Below, in pieces: positions 59,134 through 64,000 of a stretch of DNA of 64,000 nucleotides (position 1 is the first letter of the stretch; each line of letters starts with the position of its first letter). The translations under genes were made by a program, and so were the position numbers. The stretch is taken from the NCBI RefSeq assembly GCF_021018805.1, contig NC_086258.1, positions 18,564,192 through 18,628,191 of the forward strand, read 5' to 3'. A model generated the notes under the pieces. It had not been told where the DNA came from. It saw only the letters and a list, made by a program, of their open reading frames with translations, and ran no database searches. This DNA comes from Prinia subflava. Taxonomy: Eukaryota; Chordata; Aves; Passeriformes; Cisticolidae.

Positions 59134-59379
59134 CTAAAAAAAGAAGGAAAAAAAGGCAAAAAGAAAAGAAGGAAGCAAGCTTCGAAAATAATGATTACTT
59201 AGGGCCACTACCAGCTGCTAGAAAATATCAGTTAATCAAGAATCCTGGTAATAATGTGCAACAAAATCGGTAACTTGAAGGAAAAAAAGGAATGGTAAAA
59301 ATGGTAAAGCCCAAGATTCCTTTTACCTGTTCCCATGAAGTTACCAGGGCTGACTGCAGTGTGTTAATTCATGACATCC

Positions 59380-59625
59380 CTCTCTCCCAAGGGAGACGCT
59401 TTCCCAATAGCGAGCAGGTTAATCGGCTCCGCTTCTCGTCATTGTCGGAATCAGAACTGTGGTCCCCGGCCTCTCAATCACCTGACGAAGGAAAGATGAG
59501 CCACTCGCACATTTCCATGCCCTGCACAGGAAATAAAGAACATTTCAGTGTCTGCATCAGCTGACCCAGCCCTGAGAGCCCTTGTGCACTATGGGAAATG
59601 CAGTTTTAGCAAAGTAACCGGTTCG
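59380..59625 (-). promoter_or_regulatory. MFSD11: Candidate MFSD11 proximal promoter and non-coding first exon
   Basis: A local cluster of about ten CpGs at 59395-59485 stands out in AT-rich sequence. Upstream on the minus strand, AACTGCATTTCCCATAGTGC (59605-59586) closely resembles the ZNF143/Staf element found near start sites of CpG promoters. Between them lies a possible first-exon donor, CGTCAG followed by GTGATT (exon end 59482). Splicing from it to the acceptor at 59134 would give a short 5' UTR. A second possible donor is ACAG followed by GTAAAA at 59327. The transcript structure is inference. Confidence 0.45.
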
Positions 59626-59774
59626 TGTTTAAAGAGGTGAAAATCTCCCAGTTCTTAAAATAAGGTTATTTGTACCAGTTTTTTTAAACTGTAATTTCTA
59701 GCCACTAAATAACACCTGCTAAGGTTAAAAAAAAATCACAAACCAAACCAAAAAATAAAATCCCCACACAACTA

Positions 59775-59925
59775 TAGAATCGTGGAATCACAGAATGGTT
59801 TTGATTGAAAGGGACCTTAAGCCCATCTTGTCCCACTCATGCCATGGGCAGGGACATCTTCCACTAGACAAGATTGCTCCAAGCCCCCTCCAACCTTGAA
59901 CACCTCCAGGGATAGAAGTGATACC
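59775..59925 (-). mobile_element. CR1 LINE 3' fragment, minus orientation
   Basis: The plus strand reads AATCACAGAATGGTTTTG, AAAGGGACCTTAAGCCCATC, GCCATGGGCAGGGACATCTT and CCAACCTTGAACACCTCCAG, which is the reverse complement of a CR1 tail. It lies between the MFSD11 5' end and the SRSF2 CpG island. Confidence 0.9.
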
Positions 59926-60889
59926 ATTAATCTTTTACTTTGCAGTATTTCTAAATAATAAATTTCAGATCGATTGATCTTTGAGTCATGAAGATCTCTA
60001 TTAAAACTAAGGATCAGGAAAACTAAGAGAGGATCACTGACCAAATGGCAGCTTTTTCCTGTTACCATCCTTTTTCTGTTCTGTTGGGCCTCTGGGACTG
60101 GAGAATTCAACTAAATCAGTTCTACTTTAATGTTGGCCAAAGGACAGAGAAGGAAATGCAGAACTGGTTGAAGTAAATGACAAATCACCACAAAAAAGCT
60201 CTCTTCCTCCTTTTTAATATTATTAATTCATAGGAGCATAATTTTAAGATCCTCTAGTACTGCCCCACTCACATCTTTTCTCCCTTGTGCCAGTACAAGT
60301 TTCCATCCTGCAGGACAGCAAACTGGGCTGGAACAATTCCTTTGGCAGCAATGTGTGTTGAAGTGACATAGGAAACTTCCTCTGTCATTTTAGGGAAATC
60401 ACTTCCCTAAAAATAACCTTCAAATTTCTCCTTTGAAAAAGGGGTTCAGCAGATGAAACACTGAATTTTTAAATCAAAATTCTCTGGTGAAAACAAGAAC
60501 AAACACGAAGCAATACAAAATGTCAAACCAGTATCAGTTTATTTGATTTCTGAAGTTGTTTGCAGCAGGAAACAAAATGTTGCTTCTGGACTTGTATCCA
60601 TGTCACCGCTTATTTTTACACTTCTTCAGTGCAAAAAAAAAGTTAAACACAATTATAGTAAAACTAAGCATTTAAATTCTAATACTGATTTTTTTTTTCA
60701 TATTGATACTATCATTAGATTAAACAGATCAGTAGAAAATAGTCTAATTTCTATTCTTTTTTAAACATAGTGCTATGGAAAAGCTGTGTAGAAACTTTTA
60801 ACATTGTTTTGAGATGAGAACCAGGTATTAAAGTTCAGGAGTTTGGGCATTTTATTAGAGCCCGAGGTGACAGAGCAACAACTTCTGGG

Positions 60890-62450
60890 GTGGGGGAGCA
60901 GCTTTCACGGAATTCCCTTGGGACGCTGAGAAGTTGCTCGTCACCCTTACACAATGGCTGTGTAAATCTTCTCCCACGTTCCTGCCACAGCACGAACTTG
61001 CAGAGCGGCCCGGTGTGAGGACGATTTTAGTATTTCCCTGCTCAGCTCTCACAGGCACCGAGGAGCCGGCGGGGATCCATCGTGGCACATCCAGAGCTGG
61101 AGGGGCCGAGGAGGCTTCCCCGGGCACCGCTGCCCGCAGGGATGAAGGAGAGCCCGCTGTGAGCCGCTCAGGGCCGCCACGGGCGCACAGCGGAGAGCGG
61201 GCAGGAAAGGCACGGAGCTCCCCCAGCAGCGGCTCCGGCAGAGCCGCTCCCGCAGGACCCGGGCCGAGCGCCGCTTCCCTCACGGAGCCTCGGCCCCACT
61301 GCCCTCACGGCTCCCCCCTGCACGGCCGCCATTTTAAACCGCCCGCCCGCGCCACAAGCCTTTCACTTCACTTCGCTTTTTTTTTTTTTTTTCCCGCGGC
61401 GGGGGTCTGTCGCCCCTCGCCCTCCCACACGCACACTGCTCTGCCCTCATTTCTTTTTTTTTTTTTATTGTTATTGCTATTGTTTGGGGTTTTTTTACGG
61501 GTTTCAACACACATTGTTCAAAAATTTCCCCGCCTCCACCGAGTCCTTCCGGGTCACGGCGGCGACGTTTTAACAGCCACTTTCCAACCGCGGGGCGAAT
61601 TATTCATTTAGAGGGAGATTCCCTGTGCTCCCTCCGGCACTGCCTCGGGGTAAAGTGGGAAAAACGGATCGGGGGTCGTTCCCGCGGCGCCGCGGGCGGG
61701 GCGGGCCCGCATTCCCTTCCGGGGCGCCGCCGGCCATTTTGTGGCGTTAAGCCGCGCGCGCGGGCGGTTCCTCCTCATTTCCTCGTCGCGGCGGGACGGG
61801 GCGGCCGCTCCTGGCGCTTTGCTCCGGCCTCGGGCCGCCCCTCGGACCCTGAGGTGGGTGCTGCTCCCTGCGGGCCCCGCGGCTTTTCCCTATGCGCTGT
61901 AGCTCTCCTCCTTTTTGGACTTGCCCTGCGGTGTGAGGCGCGTCGCCCTCAGGGCCGCGCCGGCTGCTGACTCTCTTCAACCCCTCAGGTTTATTCTCTT
62001 CGGCCGCTGCCGCCCCTCGGGGGCTCTTGCCCACCATGAGCTACGGCCGCCCGCCGCCCGATGTGGAGGGCATGACGTCCCTCAAGGTGGACAACCTGAC
62101 CTACCGCACCTCCCCGGACACCCTCCGGAGAGTCTTTGAGAAGTACGGCCGCGTGGGCGACGTCTACATTCCCCGGGACCGCTACACCAAGGAGAGCCGC
62201 GGCTTCGCCTTCGTGCGTTTCCACGACAAACGGGACGCGGAGGACGCGATGGACGCGATGGACGGGGCGGTGCTGGACGGCCGGGAGCTCCGCGTGCAGA
62301 TGGCCCGCTACGGCCGCCCGCCCGACTCGCACCACAGCCGCCGCGGGCCGCCGCCCCGCCGGTACAGCAGCAGCGGCTACGGCCGCCGCAGCCGCAGGTG
62401 AGCGCCGCGGAACGGGCAGCGGAGTTGGGGCAGGGAATGAGGTGAACCTT
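60890..62450 (+). promoter_or_regulatory. SRSF2: SRSF2 CpG-island promoter
   Basis: A dense CpG island covers the SRSF2 leader, first exon and about 1.1 kb upstream. Motifs seen directly: YY1-like GCCGCCATTT at 61325-61334 and GCCATTTTG at 61733-61741; ETS/GABP-like CCTTCCGGG at 61545-61553 and CCCTTCCGG at 61714-61722; an Sp/KLF block GGGCGGGGCGGG at 61694-61705. Two poly(T) tracts (about 61378-61392 and 61453-61466) split the island. No TATA box is seen. Housekeeping-type initiation near 61.75-61.8 kb is likely from the motif positions. Confidence 0.75.
62036..62397 (+). CDS. SRSF2: SRSF2 coding exon 1 (RRM and hinge)
   Basis: 362 nt, donor CGCAG followed by GTGAGC, residues 1-120 plus two bases. 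Contains the entire RRM and the proline/arginine hinge. Residues 111-114 read SSSG, where the human protein is glycine-rich. Confidence 0.97.
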
Positions 62451-63252
62451 AGCTGTGCGCCTGTGCAGTGGGATTCGTTTGTTTTCATGCTGGTTGCCTA
62501 GAGAGGTAGTTAGGGTTCCGTCACTGAACCGCGTGGACACAGAGTTAAGCCATGTGCTCTAGGCCCACCCTGCTTAAGCAGGGAGGTTGGACCGGATGAC
62601 CGATGGTTGCTCTTCCAACCGGACCGATTCTGGGATTCTGTGTCCTTTTCCCAGTGAGTTTCGTGGCAGAGCTGGGAAGAGGAAGGGGGTTTACTGGCAA
62701 AGGCACATGGGGTTCCCTCGGAGTTGGAAGGATTTCGCCCTCGGAGTTGGAAGGATTTCGCCCTGTAGTAGATTTTTAGCCCCCGGCCACTCGCTCTGAA
62801 CAATGGCGCCCTCGTAACCCTCATTTTCTTGCCCACGTGCGTCCTGTTCCGCCTTCCCTGTCCCGCAGCCCTCGCTCCATTCCATGCGTCACCCGTCCCG
62901 TGAGCAACTTTTAACGCGCCTTTTTTTTTTCTTCCTGGTATGTTTTAGCCCCAGAAGACGCCGTCGCAGCCGATCTAGAAGCAGGAGCCGTTCTAGGTCC
63001 CGCAGTCGGTCCCGTTACAGTCGATCCAAATCCCGGTCTCGCACACGCTCTCGGTCTCGCTCCACCTCCAAGTCCAGGTCTGCCAGGAGATCCAAGTCAA
63101 AGTCCTCATCTGTCTCCAGATCTCGGTCCAGGTCAAGATCCCGGTCTAGATCTAGAAGCCCTCCCCCTGCCTCAAAGAGGGAATCCAACTCCAGATCCAG
63201 GTCTAAGAGCCCTCCCAAGTCTCCGGAAGAAGAAGGAGCTGTATCCTCCTAG
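62036..63252 (+). CDS. SRSF2: SRSF2 (SC35) splicing factor, complete, two coding exons
   Basis: SRSF2 is a nuclear serine/arginine-rich factor that binds exonic enhancers through an N-terminal RNA recognition motif and recruits spliceosome components through its RS tail. Exons 62036-62397 and 62949-63252 join (AG plus C, Ser121) to 666 nt, giving 221 residues plus TAG, the same as human. The RRM spans about residues 14-92, with RNP2 LKVDNL (16-21) and RNP1 RGFAFVRF (55-62). The hinge carries [10 protein letters not shown] with Pro95, the residue altered in human myeloid neoplasms. The RS domain runs from about residue 117 and is dense in RS dipeptides, and the protein ends [11 protein letters not shown]. 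The ATG lies in a strong CCACCATGAG context. A CTG/TTG-initiated in-frame extension just upstream is not preferred. MFSD11 is divergently arranged upstream. Confidence 0.98.
62398..62948 (+). other. SRSF2: SRSF2 intron (551 bp) with CR1 fragment and 23-bp duplication
   Basis: GTGAGC donor and TGTTTTAG acceptor. It contains a CR1 tail (62553-62642) and a perfect 23-bp tandem duplication (62715-62737 and 62738-62760, unit CCCTCGGAGTTGGAAGGATT plus TCG). Confidence 0.9.
62553..62642 (+). mobile_element. CR1 LINE 3' fragment inside the SRSF2 intron
   Basis: The sequence CCTGCTTAAGCAGGGAGGTTGG, GGATGAC, TCTTCCAACCGGACCG and GGGATTCTGTG follows the CR1 3' tail pattern with several substitutions. 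It occupies about 90 bp of a 551-bp intron. The 5' edge is approximate. Confidence 0.75.
62949..63252 (+). CDS. SRSF2: SRSF2 coding exon 2 (RS domain)
   Basis: 304 nt including TAG at 63250-63252, residues 121-221. Arg/Ser dipeptides are encoded by mixed CGN, AGR, TCN and AGC codons, so the repeat is conserved at protein level without being a DNA microsatellite. The acidic C-terminus ends in [10 protein letters not shown]. Confidence 0.97.
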
Positions 63253-64000
63253 GAACATGGTAATGTACCTCGGGATCAGCACAGGATGCATGTTACTTTA
63301 TTAGAGCACTTAGGTGGGGTGTTGGGTAGTTCTTAGAACATTAATAGCCTGAACCAAGTGAATCCTAGTGGGGCACATTGTTAGTTGTTGGTTTTGGTTT
63401 TTTTTTTCTTGAGCAGTGGTTTTTTGGTTATTGATTTAGGGAAATAATTATTGAAGGGTTTTCTACGGAGAATTTTTTTTTTTAAACAGAGAAAATGTTT
63501 TATTGCAAGATTAATGCCTTGGTTTTGATAAAATATTGTATGAGACGCAACCTATGATGAAAATGACTATTTCTTACTGTATTTATCCAACATCTGCATT
63601 TTCCCCTTTAAAGCTGCGGTCTCCTGTTTGCTAAAAGAATATTGGCCAGTATTGCAGATTTTAACTGATTTGGCTGATCCTCCAGGGACCAGTTTCTGTG
63701 GGCGTGTGTTGGAGCAGGTTTGTCTTACACTGTTAAAGATACACTATCCTTTTAGAACGGAAGATCGGTTCAGTGGCCGTTGTACTGACTGGAGGTAATA
63801 ACTGTCCTAGAAAAGTGGTAAATTCCTTGCAGCGAGAAAACCACGGAAACTTAGTTTTTCCTCAAGTGGACATCTTGAAGAGGCATCTAAGGATACACCG
63901 GGTGGGGAAAGGATAGTGTGTCTTTAACCCTTCAAACTGTTTGGTCCTATTTTTTAAAAGGAAAGGGCCTGAGCTAGCGCTGGAGTTAGATAATTGTAGC
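63253..64000 (+). other. SRSF2: SRSF2 3' UTR, start of a regulated UTR intron
   Basis: Directly after the stop, GAACATG is followed by a donor-like GTAATGTACC (GT at 63260-63261). From memory, human SRSF2 transcripts splice at the equivalent position after AAAATG to yield autoregulated, NMD-sensitive 3'-UTR isoforms. I do not see the expected downstream exon start in the window, so the acceptor should lie beyond 64000. No AATAAA polyadenylation signal is visible. Confidence 0.55.

Larger units (their letters stand above)
59134..60890. other. MFSD11-SRSF2 interval, AT-rich part
   Basis: Non-coding sequence between the MFSD11 acceptor and the SRSF2 CpG island. It contains the candidate MFSD11 promoter (59.38-59.63 kb) and a CR1 tail (59.78-59.93 kb). 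The remainder, 59.93-60.89 kb, is AT-rich with nothing recognised. Confidence 0.7.

Noticed and set aside
61854..61988. Possible 5'-UTR intron of SRSF2 (CCTGAG followed by GTGGGT, to CCCCTCAG)
   Set aside because: The splice-site strings are plausible, but I know of no such intron in SRSF2 transcripts and composition alone cannot support it. RNA-seq would decide.
62082..62540. Three overlapping frames on both strands of SRSF2 exon 1
   Set aside because: Shadows of the GC-rich RRM exon. Only the frame starting at 62036 encodes the known protein.
63015..63218. Asp/Leu-rich minus-strand frame
   Set aside because: Antisense shadow of the SRSF2 RS domain.

Overview
This is a vertebrate nuclear window, almost certainly from a bird and probably a songbird. 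It has intron-containing genes with canonical GT-AG splice sites, CpG-island promoters, several 3' ends of CR1 LINEs (the main avian LINE) and several LTRs that look like passerine endogenous retroviruses. The gene order MGAT5B - MFSD11 - SRSF2, with MFSD11 and MGAT5B on one strand and SRSF2 on the other, matches human 17q25 as I recall it, and so would place the window on the chicken chromosome 18 equivalent. There is no bacterial, plasmid or CRISPR content.

Layout. Positions 1-16984 hold the 5' end of MGAT5B on the minus strand: a small first coding exon (16917-16984) in a CpG island, a 6.4 kb intron, the membrane-anchor exon (10395-10507), and then more than 10 kb of intron 2 running off the left edge. 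Positions 17481-45147 are intergenic. I see no gene there, but there are LTRs, CR1 pieces, microsatellites, minisatellites and AT-rich islands that look like conserved non-coding elements. Positions 45148-59133 are MFSD11 on the minus strand, complete: 13 coding exons that join in frame into 449 codons plus a stop. Positions 59134-62035 are the interval between MFSD11 and SRSF2, with a strong CpG island at about 60.9-62.4 kb and a smaller promoter-like patch at 59.4-59.6 kb. Positions 62036-63252 are SRSF2 on the plus strand, complete: two coding exons and 221 codons, followed by 3' UTR to the right edge.

Function. SRSF2 is an SR-family splicing factor, MFSD11 is a predicted 12-helix membrane protein of the UNC93-like major facilitator group, and MGAT5B is a Golgi N-acetylglucosaminyltransferase. 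They share a conserved neighbourhood, not a pathway. SRSF2 and MFSD11 diverge from one 3 kb interval and may share regulation.

Most long open frames in the GC-rich left half are chance frames or are kept open by tandem repeats whose unit length is a multiple of three. I did not find a new biological system. The most unusual features are an ERVL-like LTR whose probable core promoter has been amplified into five 56-bp tandem copies, a CR1 fragment inside the short SRSF2 intron, a ZNF143-like site that suggests a separate MFSD11 promoter, and an 18-bp perfect homeodomain-type palindrome in MGAT5B intron 2.
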